From: an uncultured Coriobacteriales bacterium
GTDB lineage: Bacteria; Actinomycetota; Coriobacteriia; Coriobacteriales; UMGS124
Direction of reading: 5' to 3'
DNA length: 37,833 nt
Assembly (NCBI GenBank): GCA_934636245.1
Contig: CAKUAI010000026.1
Span: 1 to 37,833, forward strand
Both the position numbers and the translations under genes were made by a program. Positions 15,109-23,600 of this stretch are shown piece by piece; positions within the stretch are counted from its first letter, which is position 1; each line of letters begins with the position of its first letter. Below the pieces are notes generated by a model. That model was given only the letters and a program-made list of their open reading frames with translations. It had not been told where the DNA came from and searched no databases.

Positions 15109-16134
15109 CTAGGCCCACACCATGTCGGCAGAGACGTCGGACACGCTTTGTGCGCCGCACATCCCCATGGTGTCGGCGAGCTCGTCGCGGAAGCGCTTGA
15201 GCAGGGAGCGGATGCCCTCCTCGCCTGCGCCGTATGCCGCCACCACGAACGGCCTGCACACCAACACGCCGTCGGCACCCAGGGCAAGTGCGCGAAAGAC
15301 ATCGAGGCCCGTGCGAATGCCACCGTCTACCAGGATGGTCGCACGGCCTGCCACGGCGCGGGTGATGTCGGGGAGTACCTCGGCGGTGGCGGGGCACCCA
15401 TCGAGCACACGTCCGCCGTGGTTGCTCACCACGATGGCAGACGCTCCTGCCTCAACGGCCTTCTCGGCGGCGCGGGCCGTCATGACTCCCTTGACGATGA
15501 AAGGCACATCGAGGCTCTGCACAATGGCATGCAACTGCTCCATCGACTTGGGTCCCGCAGGCGGTTCGAGACCTTTCAAGAACGGTAGCCCTGCGGCATC
15601 GACGTCCATGGCAACGGCGAATGACCCACAGGCTCGCGCGAGTTCGAGGCGGCGCTCCAGCGCTTCTCCGCTCCACGGCTTCACGGTGGGCACGCCGACT
15701 CCGTTTGCCTCCTTGATGGTCTGGCAGGACCCCTCAAACAGCTCCATTGCCACCCCGTCGCCGGTAAAAGCGGCAACCCCTTCGGCCTGGGCCGCAGCGA
15801 GGGACATGCGGTTGTAGGCCAGTGTGTCGAGCGTGGGGCCGTAATGGCGGTTCACGTCGCCCACCGGTGCAATGAACAACGGCATTGACCAGCGCTTTCC
15901 AAAGAGCTTGCAAGAGGTGTCGAGTGCACCGGCACTCTCGTAGAGGGTGTCCATGTTTACGCGCACGCGCCTCCACGCCTCGTAGTTACGGATTGCGGTG
16001 TCGCCCACGCCTTTGGCTCCGGGTCCGGGAATCGAGTTCTTGCAGGCGCGTCCGTCGCACACGGGGCATGCCTTGCACGCCTTTCCCACCAGGGGTTTGG
16101 CTGCGGCGGTTATCTCGTTCCATGTCAGGCTCAT
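15109..16134 (-). CDS. FMN-dependent alpha-hydroxyacid dehydrogenase family protein
   Basis: 341-residue TIM-barrel flavoprotein of the lactate/glycolate oxidase superfamily. FMN-site and catalytic pieces are APVGDVNRHYG, PFIVKGVMTARAA (Lys), VVSNHGGRVLDG (catalytic His and Arg) and ILVDGGIRTGLDVFRALALGAD. The N-terminus has a Cys cluster C20-x2-C23-x2-C26-x4-C31 (ACKACPVCDGRAC) that classical members lack but some anaerobe homologues have. The ATG at 16134 (MSLTW) has AGAGGA 10 bases upstream; the ATG at 16143 is too near that site. It would oxidise a 2-hydroxyacid, substrate unknown. It is convergent with yeiH and divergent from the acetyltransferase. Confidence 0.86.
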   Translation of the reverse strand: MSLTWNEITAAAKPLVGKACKACPVCDGRACKNSIPGPGAKGVGDTAIRNYEAWRRVRVNMDTLYESAGALDTSCKLFGKRWSMPLFIAPVGDVNRHYGPTLDTLAYNRMSLAAAQAEGVAAFTGDGVAMELFEGSCQTIKEANGVGVPTVKPWSGEALERRLELARACGSFAVAMDVDAAGLPFLKGLEPPAGPKSMEQLHAIVQSLDVPFIVKGVMTARAAEKAVEAGASAIVVSNHGGRVLDGCPATAEVLPDITRAVAGRATILVDGGIRTGLDVFRALALGADGVLVCRPFVVAAYGAGEEGIRSLLKRFRDELADTMGMCGAQSVSDVSADMVWA

Positions 16135-16180
16135 CGTTTGCATGTCCTCTCTCGCATGTGCCCCGTGGCATAGTCTCAAT

Positions 16181-16206
16181 GGTTGTCAACGCATGATAGG
16201 ACAACC
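16181..16206. promoter_or_regulatory. Inverted repeat, operator candidate
   Basis: GGTTGTC and GACAACC, a perfect 7-bp pair with a 12-base spacer, in the region between the divergent dehydrogenase and acetyltransferase starts. The spacing fits a dimeric regulator; no regulator gene is adjacent. Confidence 0.35.
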
Positions 16207-16330
16207 TTGCCGTCGCTTTTGTGCCGATACGCCGAAGGCGCACGTTGCTTCGGTCAAACGGGTACCATGGCTTTCATGCATGCGTCCATGCATAGGGCTG
16301 GACGCAATCCAACGAAGGGACTTGATATCT

Positions 16331-17689
16331 ATGTGCGCTTCAGACGCACACAAACCGCAGGATGACAGCTTCCCCTACACCATCCGCGACCTCACGGTAG
16401 ACGACCTCGACCAGTACAACGCGCTGTTGCGCTATGCCTTTCAGGTGACCGAGCAGGAGCTCATGGCCGACGGTTGGAGCAACGATTCTATCAAGCAGTC
16501 CAAGTTCCCCGTCATCAAGCGCGCTGACATTCTGGGATGTTACGACGGCGATAGCCTCATCTCCCAGTTTGCTGTCTACCCGTTGAAGATGAACATCTAT
16601 CAGTCCATCTACCAGGTCGGTTTCATCACGAGTGTTTCAACGTACCCCGAGTATACGGGCCAGGGCATCATGGGCAGGCTCATGCGCCAGAGCCTCATGC
16701 GCATGCGCGAGAAGAACCAGACGCTCGCCATTCTCTTCCCTTACTCCATCCCGCTGTACCGCCACCGCGGCTGGGAGATCATCTCCAACAAGATCTCGTA
16801 CAAGGTGCGTGACAACCAGGTGCCTCGTCGCATGAGGGCCCCGGGTTACGTGCGCCGCGTGCCAGACGACAACCTCGACTTCATGAACCTGCACTCCACG
16901 TTTGCCCAGCAGACGCACGGGTGCCTTTTCCGCAACGCCCTGGCATGGGACGAGTATTGGCGTTGGGACGAGGACGACACCATGGTCGCCGTGTACTACA
17001 ATGTCGAAGACAAGCCCATGGGCTATATGGTGTACCTCATCAAAGACGACATCATGCACATCAAGGAGATGATTTACCTCAATCGCGAGGCGCAGAAGGG
17101 CCTGTGGGAGTACATCCATGCCCACGATTCCATGATCGACGAGGTGCGCGGCAACACGTACTTCAACGAGCCCATCGCCTTCGATATGGACGACTCCGAC
17201 ATCGTGGAGACCATCCAGCCCTACATCATGGGGCGTATCGTGGATGTGGAGCAGTTCCTCGAGCAATATCCCTGCGCGCCCGACGCGCACCTGCGCATTG
17301 CGCTCGACATCGAGGACTCCTTCATCGAGGAAAACACCGCAACCTACGTGGTGGAATTCTGCGAGGGCAAAACCGTCGTGCACGAGGTCTACCGGGGCAC
17401 CGACACGGCTGCTCTGACCTGCGATGTCGACAATGCGGTGGCTACGCAGCAGGAAGGCGAAGGCGCGGTGGTTGAGGCGGGCCGCCTCGAGCGCGATCCC
17501 ATGCGGACGCACATGAACGGCTTTGCGCGCCTGCACATGTCCATTGGCACGCTTACCTGCCTGCTCATGGGCTACAAAACCGCCGCTCAGCTCTTTGAGC
17601 GCGAGCGCATTCAAGGCGACGCCGCCGGTGTGGAGGCCCTCGATGCAGCCCTTTTGCACGAATGTCCCTACATCTCGGACTACATTTAA
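16331..17689 (+). CDS. Eis-like GNAT N-acetyltransferase with C-terminal SCP2-like domain
   Basis: 452-residue protein in the layout of the Eis (enhanced intracellular survival) family: an N-terminal GNAT domain with the acetyl-CoA loop in SVSTYPEYTGQGIMGRLM, AILFPYSIPLYRHRGWEI, a second GNAT-like part, and a C-terminal sterol-carrier-like domain ending in ECPYISDYI, close to the free C-terminus that acts in catalysis in Eis. It would acetylate amines on peptides or small molecules. The ATG at 16331 has AGGGA about 9 bases upstream; the longer ORF runs into non-coding sequence. It is followed after 33 bases by the GGQ factor. Confidence 0.85.
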   Translation: MCASDAHKPQDDSFPYTIRDLTVDDLDQYNALLRYAFQVTEQELMADGWSNDSIKQSKFPVIKRADILGCYDGDSLISQFAVYPLKMNIYQSIYQVGFITSVSTYPEYTGQGIMGRLMRQSLMRMREKNQTLAILFPYSIPLYRHRGWEIISNKISYKVRDNQVPRRMRAPGYVRRVPDDNLDFMNLHSTFAQQTHGCLFRNALAWDEYWRWDEDDTMVAVYYNVEDKPMGYMVYLIKDDIMHIKEMIYLNREAQKGLWEYIHAHDSMIDEVRGNTYFNEPIAFDMDDSDIVETIQPYIMGRIVDVEQFLEQYPCAPDAHLRIALDIEDSFIEENTATYVVEFCEGKTVVHEVYRGTDTAALTCDVDNAVATQQEGEGAVVEAGRLERDPMRTHMNGFARLHMSIGTLTCLLMGYKTAAQLFERERIQGDAAGVEALDAALLHECPYISDYI

Positions 17690-17722
17690 GGTGTAGATAT
17701 CACCTTACAGAAAGGACATGCC

Positions 17723-18142
17723 ATGCCACCTCAAACTGAAGATGACACGGCCGCTCCCGAGGTGCCGGCGCTCACGCATGCTGACTATGCGGCGTTTTGC
17801 AAGCAGGGAGACGCTCAGCTGCTTGCGTGCTGTGAGGTCGAGACGTTCCATGCGACAGGCCCAGGCGGGCAAGGCGTGAACACGGCCGACTCGGCTGTTC
17901 GCATGCGGCACACGCCCACAGGTATCGTGGTTGTGGCGCGTTCGGAGCGCTCACAGCTTTTGAATCGTCAGGCATGCCTGGCGAAGTTGCGCTCTGAGCT
18001 CGAACGACGCTCCCGACCTCCAAAGAAGCGCCTGAAGACACGCGTGCCCCACCGCTCAAAGGAACGCCGCCTGCAGTCCAAGCACGAGGTCTCCCAGAAG
18101 AAGAGCCTGCGCGGCAAGGTCGATATGTCACGAGAGGATTAA
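17723..18142 (+). CDS. GGQ release-factor-like protein (ArfB/RF-H type)
   Basis: 139-residue protein with only the peptidyl-tRNA hydrolysis domain of release factors: GPGGQGVNTADSAVRMRH holds the GGQ at residues 48-50, followed by RSERSQLLNRQACL and a basic tail rich in Lys and Arg. Codon-recognition domains 2 and 4 are absent. In ArfB the basic tail enters the empty mRNA channel and rescues stalled ribosomes, so ribosome rescue is the likely role; RF-H-like factors are the alternative. AAAGGA lies 6 bases before the ATG. It may be co-transcribed with the acetyltransferase. Confidence 0.85.
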   Translation: MPPQTEDDTAAPEVPALTHADYAAFCKQGDAQLLACCEVETFHATGPGGQGVNTADSAVRMRHTPTGIVVVARSERSQLLNRQACLAKLRSELERRSRPPKKRLKTRVPHRSKERRLQSKHEVSQKKSLRGKVDMSRED

Positions 18143-18158
18143 GCGCTTGCGATAAAGA

Positions 18159-18195
18159 GGGGCGCCCTTCCGTGAATGAACGAGAAGGGTGCCCC
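18159..18195. terminator. Hairpin terminator between convergent genes
   Basis: GGGGCGCCCTT pairs with AAGGGTGCCCC (one G-T pair) around a 15-base loop, between the convergent release-factor-like gene and the FAD reductase. No long T run. Confidence 0.65.
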
Positions 18196-18221
18196 CTAAA
18201 GGCTGCGTCTAGTCTTTATGG

Positions 18222-19913
18222 CTACTTCACGCCGTGAATGACGTCCATGTCGTAACCGGCGGCTGCGACGTCCTCATCGGTGATGGGGGTCGTGGGCTCG
18301 TACTTGCCCGTAGCTGCGGCGATGCCACAGTAGCGGCCGGAGGTCATGCAGTGGCCGGCGCTCATGCCACCTGTGTACATGGACCAGTCGGGCAGGCCGC
18401 ACAGCTGGCCGGCGCCAAAGCCCGTTGCCCACAGGTTGGGGATGACGGTGCCGTCTGCCTTAGTGACCTGGTAGTTCGCATTGACTGTCATACCGGCGCA
18501 CAGGGCAGAAACGCGGATGTGCTTGTGGATGCCATAGAAGGGCGGGGTGTCAATGCGCTTCATGTAGCAGGCCTTCTTGCCGAAGTCGCTGTCGAAGCCG
18601 GCGTCGACAAGCTCGTTGTAGCGCTCGACGCTTGCGATCAGGGCGTCAGCTGGAATGCCGAGGGCCTCGGCGAGCTCTTCAAGAGTATCGAAACGGTGCG
18701 TGTCGATGAGGTACTCAAGCACGCCTGCGCCCGACTCCACAGAGCGGTCCATCTCGATGTCGGGCATATAGATCTCGAGCTTCTCGGGGTCGGTTGCCCT
18801 GCCGCCCCACTCCGTCACCTGGTCGACGTAATTGGCGTCGAAGATCTGCGAGTACCAGCCGGGCTTGGGCTGATAGCGCAGCTCGTTGTTGAGCTGCTCG
18901 AATTCTGCATCCTCGTTCATAAAGCGCTCGCCGTTCTCGTTGACGGTGAGGAAGGGCTCGTTGAACATGGGGCCGGAGTCGAAGTCATGCATCATGTGCG
19001 AGTGGCCCACAGGCACAAAGCCAGCACCGATGGCCATGGTCATGAGAATGCCGTCACCGGTCTTGCCGACCTGCTTGCGGTCAAACTCTTTGACGTCGGG
19101 GCAGTAGCGCTCGACGAGGCTTTGGTTGTTCTGATAGTCGCCCGTGGAAACAATGACGCCCTTCGTGGCGTTGAACTTGATGTACTCGCCAGCTTCGGTC
19201 TTGCCGACAACGCCGGTTATGGCGCCGGATTCGTCTTGGATGAGCTGGACGCCGGGAGTGCTGTAATAGAAATCGACGCCGCGCTCCTCGGCCAGCTTGG
19301 CAAGAGCGTTGATAAGCTCATTGTTGGTGTACGGCTTGGGCCCGAAGCGGTTAGAGCGCTTCGTGCACTTGCTGCCGTCTTCATACTCGAACGTGACCTC
19401 GCCGATGCTGTAGGGCGGGAAGCCGGCCTCCATGGAACGGACCTCCATCCAGCGCATGGTCTCGCCGGAGTGGTCATAATAGAAGCGTGCCAGGCCGCGG
19501 TCGGCGCGCCAGTGGCAATCCTCGATGAAACCCTGCATGTGGTTCATGACGCCCTGCTCGTCACTTTCGTCGAGCATGATACCCGTGGAAGTGCCGCCCT
19601 GCGAAATCGGCGCGCTTTCCTTTTGCAGGCAGCAGGCGGTCGCGCCCTCCTCTACGGCCGAAAGAGCCGCGGGGACGCCGCCGGTGCCGGCGCCGATGAC
19701 AACGACGTCGTAGGTGTACTCGGCTGCAAAATCGCTGATGGGTGCAAGCTCAACGGGCGACTCTGCAAAGTCGGAGGCCTGCAGGCCCTCGGGGTAGACA
19801 ACATCGGCCGTAGTCTCGTCGGCCAGTGCGGGCACAGTTGCGGCGCTTGCGGCCACGGCTGCGCTGGCCAGACCGGCACCCTTGACGAAGTTCCTACGTG
19901 ACAGGTTCGACAT
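18222..19913 (-). CDS. Tat-exported FAD-dependent reductase (fumarate reductase/flavocytochrome c-like)
   Basis: 563-residue flavoprotein of the FAD_binding_2 family. It has a twin-arginine signal (SRRNFVKGAG, residues 5-14, cleavage near PALA). The FAD site is VVVIGAGTGGVPAA from residue 71, and family motifs GERFMNED, TVNANYQVTK and IPNLWATGFGAGQLCG follow. There are no CxxCH motifs, so haem must come from a partner protein, not present here. Members reduce fumarate, urocanate, cinnamates or 3-oxosteroids in anaerobic respiration; the substrate cannot be told. The ATG has AAAAGGAG upstream. It is divergent from a membrane LuxR gene, a common arrangement for inducible respiratory reductases in this group. 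Confidence 0.88.
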   Translation of the reverse strand: MSNLSRRNFVKGAGLASAAVAASAATVPALADETTADVVYPEGLQASDFAESPVELAPISDFAAEYTYDVVVIGAGTGGVPAALSAVEEGATACCLQKESAPISQGGTSTGIMLDESDEQGVMNHMQGFIEDCHWRADRGLARFYYDHSGETMRWMEVRSMEAGFPPYSIGEVTFEYEDGSKCTKRSNRFGPKPYTNNELINALAKLAEERGVDFYYSTPGVQLIQDESGAITGVVGKTEAGEYIKFNATKGVIVSTGDYQNNQSLVERYCPDVKEFDRKQVGKTGDGILMTMAIGAGFVPVGHSHMMHDFDSGPMFNEPFLTVNENGERFMNEDAEFEQLNNELRYQPKPGWYSQIFDANYVDQVTEWGGRATDPEKLEIYMPDIEMDRSVESGAGVLEYLIDTHRFDTLEELAEALGIPADALIASVERYNELVDAGFDSDFGKKACYMKRIDTPPFYGIHKHIRVSALCAGMTVNANYQVTKADGTVIPNLWATGFGAGQLCGLPDWSMYTGGMSAGHCMTSGRYCGIAAATGKYEPTTPITDEDVAAAGYDMDVIHGVK

Positions 19914-20352
19914 CGCATGCTCCTTTTCTCAAAACGCTTGAAATACGGATGTGTCGTGCGTCGCAGATGTTGGTGCTCGGCTGGAACGGATGTCGGGGAG
20001 TCAAGAAGACGATTCCTTGTATTGCTCCCCTTGTCGAGCGCCGTATCTTGCGACTGACTCGACTATGCCCCCATCACGGCGAAATTGGCACGGCCTAAAG
20101 TCATAACCATGCCGCTGAGAAAAATTAACCCTTAGCTTTAACCCCTTATCTGAGCTGGAATGATGATAATGGGGAAGACGCAGGGGCAAAACGATTGGGG
20201 AATAACGCGAGCGTTGCGCATCCGCGTCAGGAAACTTCGGTTCGTTCCCGTTGACAAGCCAATGAACCGCGAAATGCAATATGCGGATATGGACGGGTCG
20301 ATACAATGGGCGGTATTACGGTTTATTTGCGCAAGGAAAGGGGCCGTGAGAC
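19914..20352. promoter_or_regulatory. Divergent control region, FAD reductase / LuxR
   Basis: 439 bases without a gene. Two direct TTAACCC copies 13 bases apart (20125-20131 and 20138-20144) are possible regulator half-sites. A promoter candidate for the LuxR gene lies at 20251-20280. Confidence 0.4.
20251..20280 (+). promoter_or_regulatory. Predicted promoter of the membrane LuxR gene
   Basis: TTGACA (perfect -35) at 20251-20256, an 18-base spacer and TGCAAT (4 of 6) at 20275-20280, about 70 bases before the start. Confidence 0.4.
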
Positions 20353-21849
20353 GTGGGGCAGATGGAAACTATGGACACGGATGAAATCATCGAGGCGGAT
20401 GCCGATGAGACCGTTGGCCAGACTGGCATCTGGGCCAAGTTCGTTGCGTGGTTGACTGCCACTCCCCTTATCCCGCTGCCGTTTCTGGGCTTGGGCGTCT
20501 ATCGTGCATGGCTCAACGTTCTCTTCGATCGCGACCTCATTGAAGGATTCGGCGGCCTTTTCGTGTCTCAGAACGCCTTCGATGTTGTGATGGTGGCATC
20601 GTTGATAGTCTGCTTGGGCCTTGCTCATCGCCTTACGCCACTTGTCTCGCAGCGCTGGTCGCGTCCGGTTTGCATGGCTCTGCTTGTCTGCTCCACGCTA
20701 TGCGGATATGCCGCCTGGTGGCTCCCCTTCCTTGCAACGCCCTCGCTGTGGGCATGCACCGTGCTCGGCGGGATCGGCACCTCGCTTGTCATTCTGCTGT
20801 GGTCTGAGGCGTATGGAAGACTTAGCCCCGTGCGCATTTGCCTCTACTATTCTGCGTCCCTTGTTGTTGGTGCAGCCTTGGGGTGGGTGTACGGTGGTAT
20901 CGATTTGAGCAGGTTGCCTGTCATGACATGTGCCCTTCCGATAGTTTCGATCATGTGCCTGAGCAGCTGTTATGGACGCAATCTCGTGACGCCTCCCGGT
21001 GAGGGCGAATGGGCGAGCTTCTCTTTTCCGTGGAAGCCCGTGTTGGTTGTTGCAATCTATTCCTTCTCGTACGGCCTTCTGCAGTCCTCGATTTTCGAGG
21101 TTTCGAGGTCCAATGAGTCGGCAGGTACTATTGGGTGTGCCCTGTTTGTGGCAGCAATCATTGTGTTTGCCTCGCGCAAGGTAGATTTCGGGCCGGTGTA
21201 CGGCACCGTGCTGCCTTTTATGTCTGCTGTCTTTCTCATCTTGTCTACGACATGCGAGTGGAACAGTTGGACACGTAACCTGTTTGCCAATTGGGGCTAC
21301 ACCGCGAGCCAGATTTTCATCATGACGATGATCGGTTCCATTTGCTACCGCTGGGGAGCCAGCGCGGTGTGGCTTTTTGGAATCGAGCGATCGGTGCGAC
21401 AGATTGCCATGATTGCTGGCCGTGCCTTGGAAGGCTGGCTGAACGGTATGGGTATCTCGGCAACTCCTCTGCTTATTATTGTTGTCATGGCAGCAACGCT
21501 CGTTGCTCTGCGTGAGAGCAGGCTTGATTCATCCTGGGGTATGGAGCTTGCGGCCACACAGCCTGAGCCAGAGCGTTCGCGCGCTGTGGAGGAGAAGCAT
21601 TCGCTGGCACGCGCGTGCGCCGAACTCTCGCATCAGCGCAATCTGTCGCAGCGCGAGGGCGAGGTACTGTTGCTCCTTGCCCAACACAAGACGGCACGTG
21701 ACATTGAGGCTGAGCTCTGCGTGGCAAACGGAACGGCTAAGGCCCACATCCGCCATGTGTATCAGAAGCTTGACATCCATACGCGTGAGGAGCTGTTTGA
21801 CCTGGTTGAAGAAGCAAGGATTCAAAGGAAGACGCAATCGATCGCATAG
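20353..21849 (+). CDS. Membrane-bound LuxR-family regulator
   Basis: 498-residue protein. Residues from about 30 to 400 are a series of hydrophobic helices (about twelve) resembling a transporter fold. The last about 65 residues form a LuxR/GerE helix-turn-helix: LSQREGEVLLLLAQHKTARD, then CVANGTAKAHIRHVYQKLDI. Such proteins are abundant in Eggerthellaceae and are thought to sense ligands at the membrane and control the adjacent reductase; that control is inference here. AAAGGGG lies 9 bases before the GTG at 20353; the ATG at 20362 is an alternative. Confidence 0.9.
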   Translation: MGQMETMDTDEIIEADADETVGQTGIWAKFVAWLTATPLIPLPFLGLGVYRAWLNVLFDRDLIEGFGGLFVSQNAFDVVMVASLIVCLGLAHRLTPLVSQRWSRPVCMALLVCSTLCGYAAWWLPFLATPSLWACTVLGGIGTSLVILLWSEAYGRLSPVRICLYYSASLVVGAALGWVYGGIDLSRLPVMTCALPIVSIMCLSSCYGRNLVTPPGEGEWASFSFPWKPVLVVAIYSFSYGLLQSSIFEVSRSNESAGTIGCALFVAAIIVFASRKVDFGPVYGTVLPFMSAVFLILSTTCEWNSWTRNLFANWGYTASQIFIMTMIGSICYRWGASAVWLFGIERSVRQIAMIAGRALEGWLNGMGISATPLLIIVVMAATLVALRESRLDSSWGMELAATQPEPERSRAVEEKHSLARACAELSHQRNLSQREGEVLLLLAQHKTARDIEAELCVANGTAKAHIRHVYQKLDIHTREELFDLVEEARIQRKTQSIA

Positions 21850-21942
21850 CAATTCAGGCGGTGCTGTCATGGAGTATCGTTTGTTTCCGATCTCGGTGCG
21901 ACATCAAGATTCACGCGTGGCGCGTTGCTGCCAACTCTTTTC

Positions 21943-21971
21943 TTGACTGGTGAACGAACGTTTACTATTAT
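21943..21971 (+). promoter_or_regulatory. Promoter of the methyltransferase/TetR unit
   Basis: TTGACT at 21943-21948, exactly 17 bases, then TATTAT at 21966-21971. The spacer is precisely the left arm of the inverted repeat described next, so a bound repressor would block RNA polymerase. Confidence 0.75.
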
Positions 21972-22002
21972 GGCGTTGCCACGTGGTAAACGATTGTTCA
22001 CC
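21949..22002. promoter_or_regulatory. Tandem operator, probably for the TetR regulator
   Basis: Two 17-base arms (21949-21965 and 21986-22002) are inverted copies matching at 15 of 17 positions. Each arm is itself a near-palindrome of the form GTgAACGnnCGTTtAC. This suits two TetR dimers, one over the promoter spacer and one just past the start of transcription. The TetR gene lies downstream at 22825. Confidence 0.7.
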
Positions 22003-22024
22003 ATTTTTGAAAGAGGCGGTCGAT

Positions 22025-22741
22025 ATGGAGTATCCGCACGCTGAGAGGTATCCCGTCGAACTCGTTCGCAGCAAGATCATGGGGCCCAACCCGCTCAAGC
22101 TGGCAGAGGAGGTCCTGGAGCGCCATCCTGTACCTAAAGGCTCGCATGTGCTCGACCTGGGAAGCGGCATGGCGCTCACCTCGGCTTTTCTTTACCAACA
22201 GTACGGCCTTACCGTAACGGCGGGGGATTTGTGGAGCGACCCCAATGAGAATCAGGCGTTCCTCTCCAGCCTGGGAATCACGTCCGATCAGGTATATGCG
22301 GTGCATGCCGATGCGGCTGATCTGCCGTTTGAACGCGAGGAATTCGACGCCATCACCTGCATTGACGCCTATAACTTCTTTGGACGCGACGGCGGTTTCC
22401 TCGATGAGAGGATCCTCCCCTTCTTGAAGCCTTGCGGGCGCATCCTGCTGGCAATTTCCGGTCTTACGCATGACTGCCATGACGACATTCCGCCCGAACT
22501 GCTTGTTTCCTGGACACCCGAACAGCTGGATTACATGCACGATCTGACCTGGTGGCACGGTATTTTCGAGCAGAGTACCGGCGCGCGCATAGTTGACATG
22601 TGGGAGATGCAGACTAACGACGAGGCTTGGGCCGACTGGCTTGCCTGCGACAATCCCTACGCGGTGGGCGACCGTGCCTCGATGGAGGCGGGCGCGGGGA
22701 AGTATCTCAACTTCATCGGCGTCGTGCTGGAGAAGCTCTAA
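22025..22741 (+). CDS. SAM-dependent class I methyltransferase
   Basis: 238-residue Rossmann methyltransferase. Motif I is HVLDLGSGMALTSAFL (about residues 41-56), the acidic residue ending strand 2 is in TVTAGDLWSD, and DADAADLPFEREEFDAITCID covers motifs II-IV. The methyl acceptor is unknown. The ATG at 22025 (MEYPHAE) has AGAGG about 9 bases upstream; an ORF start at 21950 would lie within the promoter. It is followed by a TetR gene, and the operator upstream suggests that both are repressed until an effector is present. Confidence 0.83.
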   Translation: MEYPHAERYPVELVRSKIMGPNPLKLAEEVLERHPVPKGSHVLDLGSGMALTSAFLYQQYGLTVTAGDLWSDPNENQAFLSSLGITSDQVYAVHADAADLPFEREEFDAITCIDAYNFFGRDGGFLDERILPFLKPCGRILLAISGLTHDCHDDIPPELLVSWTPEQLDYMHDLTWWHGIFEQSTGARIVDMWEMQTNDEAWADWLACDNPYAVGDRASMEAGAGKYLNFIGVVLEKL

Positions 22742-22824
22742 ACAAAGGTGGGAATGTGACGGCGGTTCGCGCGGTATGATATTCGCCGACTTCAGCTATC
22801 CGACCAACGGGGAAAGGACCGAGT

Positions 22825-23517
22825 GTGGCCCACGAGAGAACGTCCGCATCGTCAAGCGCCGCCACTACACGCGAGTCTATCCTCTTGGCGGCGCTTCGTC
22901 TCTTCTCTTGCAATGGCTACGAGGGCACCTCCATGCGTGATATTGCAGGTGAGGTCGGTATTTCGCAAGGAGCCATCTACAAGCATTTTGCCGGTAAGGA
23001 TGCCCTCCTGGAGGCTGTTTGCATGCGTATGGAGGAGGATGACGCCACGCACGCTGAGACTGCGGGCGTGCCGGCTGAGGACCCGCTGATGTGCGGCGAT
23101 TCTTCGTCCAGCCAGCGGTCTTCAGACGACGGTCTCGCGCCTGACGATAACGCCGCGTCTCTCTTTGCTGCCTTTCGCGCTTTTACGCTTGACATGCTCT
23201 ATTACTGGGCGACTGATCCCATCGCGGCCCCGTTTCGCCGCATGATTGAAATTGACCGTTTTCGTACCCCGCGCATGGAACAACTGCATCGCCAGTATCT
23301 GGGCACGGGGCCATTGAGCTACACAAAGGACTGCCTCATATCGATGGGGGTGGACGATGCCGCCGCACGTCGGCAAGGACTACGGATATGGGCGACGTTT
23401 CGCCTGCTTCTCGAGATGATTGATACTCAGGATATCGCATGCGAAGAGGCGGCTGATTCCCTCAAGCAGGTGTTTCTGGAGACGGAAGCCTCTCTGCCGT
23501 CCTTGCAAGCGCATTAA
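22825..23517 (+). CDS. TetR/AcrR family transcriptional regulator
   Basis: 230-residue regulator. The N-terminal helix-turn-helix is unmistakable: RESILLAALRLFSCNGYEGTSMRDIAGEVGISQGAIYKHFAGKD (described by its parts: tetR helices 1-3 at about residues 16-60). The C-terminal ligand-binding domain includes a Ser/Asp-rich insert at about 83-108. The GTG at 22825 has AAAGGA 6 bases upstream. It probably binds the tandem palindromes at 21949-22002 and so controls the methyltransferase and itself. Confidence 0.92.
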   Translation: MAHERTSASSSAATTRESILLAALRLFSCNGYEGTSMRDIAGEVGISQGAIYKHFAGKDALLEAVCMRMEEDDATHAETAGVPAEDPLMCGDSSSSQRSSDDGLAPDDNAASLFAAFRAFTLDMLYYWATDPIAAPFRRMIEIDRFRTPRMEQLHRQYLGTGPLSYTKDCLISMGVDDAAARRQGLRIWATFRLLLEMIDTQDIACEEAADSLKQVFLETEASLPSLQAH

Positions 23518-23525
23518 ACAAGAAG

Positions 23526-23562
23526 GCGGCCCGTGTCTCGATAGACGCGGGCCGCCTGAGAT
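23526..23562. terminator. Hairpin between convergent TetR and DUF3737 genes
   Basis: AGGCGGCCCG and CGGGCCGCCT form a perfect 10-bp stem extended by GTCT/AGAC, between the two convergent stops. There is no T run. Confidence 0.6.
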
Positions 23563-23600
23563 AACCGAAACGTGCGATGCGCGAACAGGCTGGATGAGCG

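Noticed and set aside
15998..16330. N-terminal extension of the acetyltransferase ORF
   Set aside because: It overlaps the divergent dehydrogenase gene and its promoter; ATG 16331 has a ribosome site and gives the family start.
18234..19901. 555-codon plus-strand frame opposite the FAD reductase
   Set aside because: Antisense shadow; no domain, and the opposite strand has a Tat signal and FAD motif.
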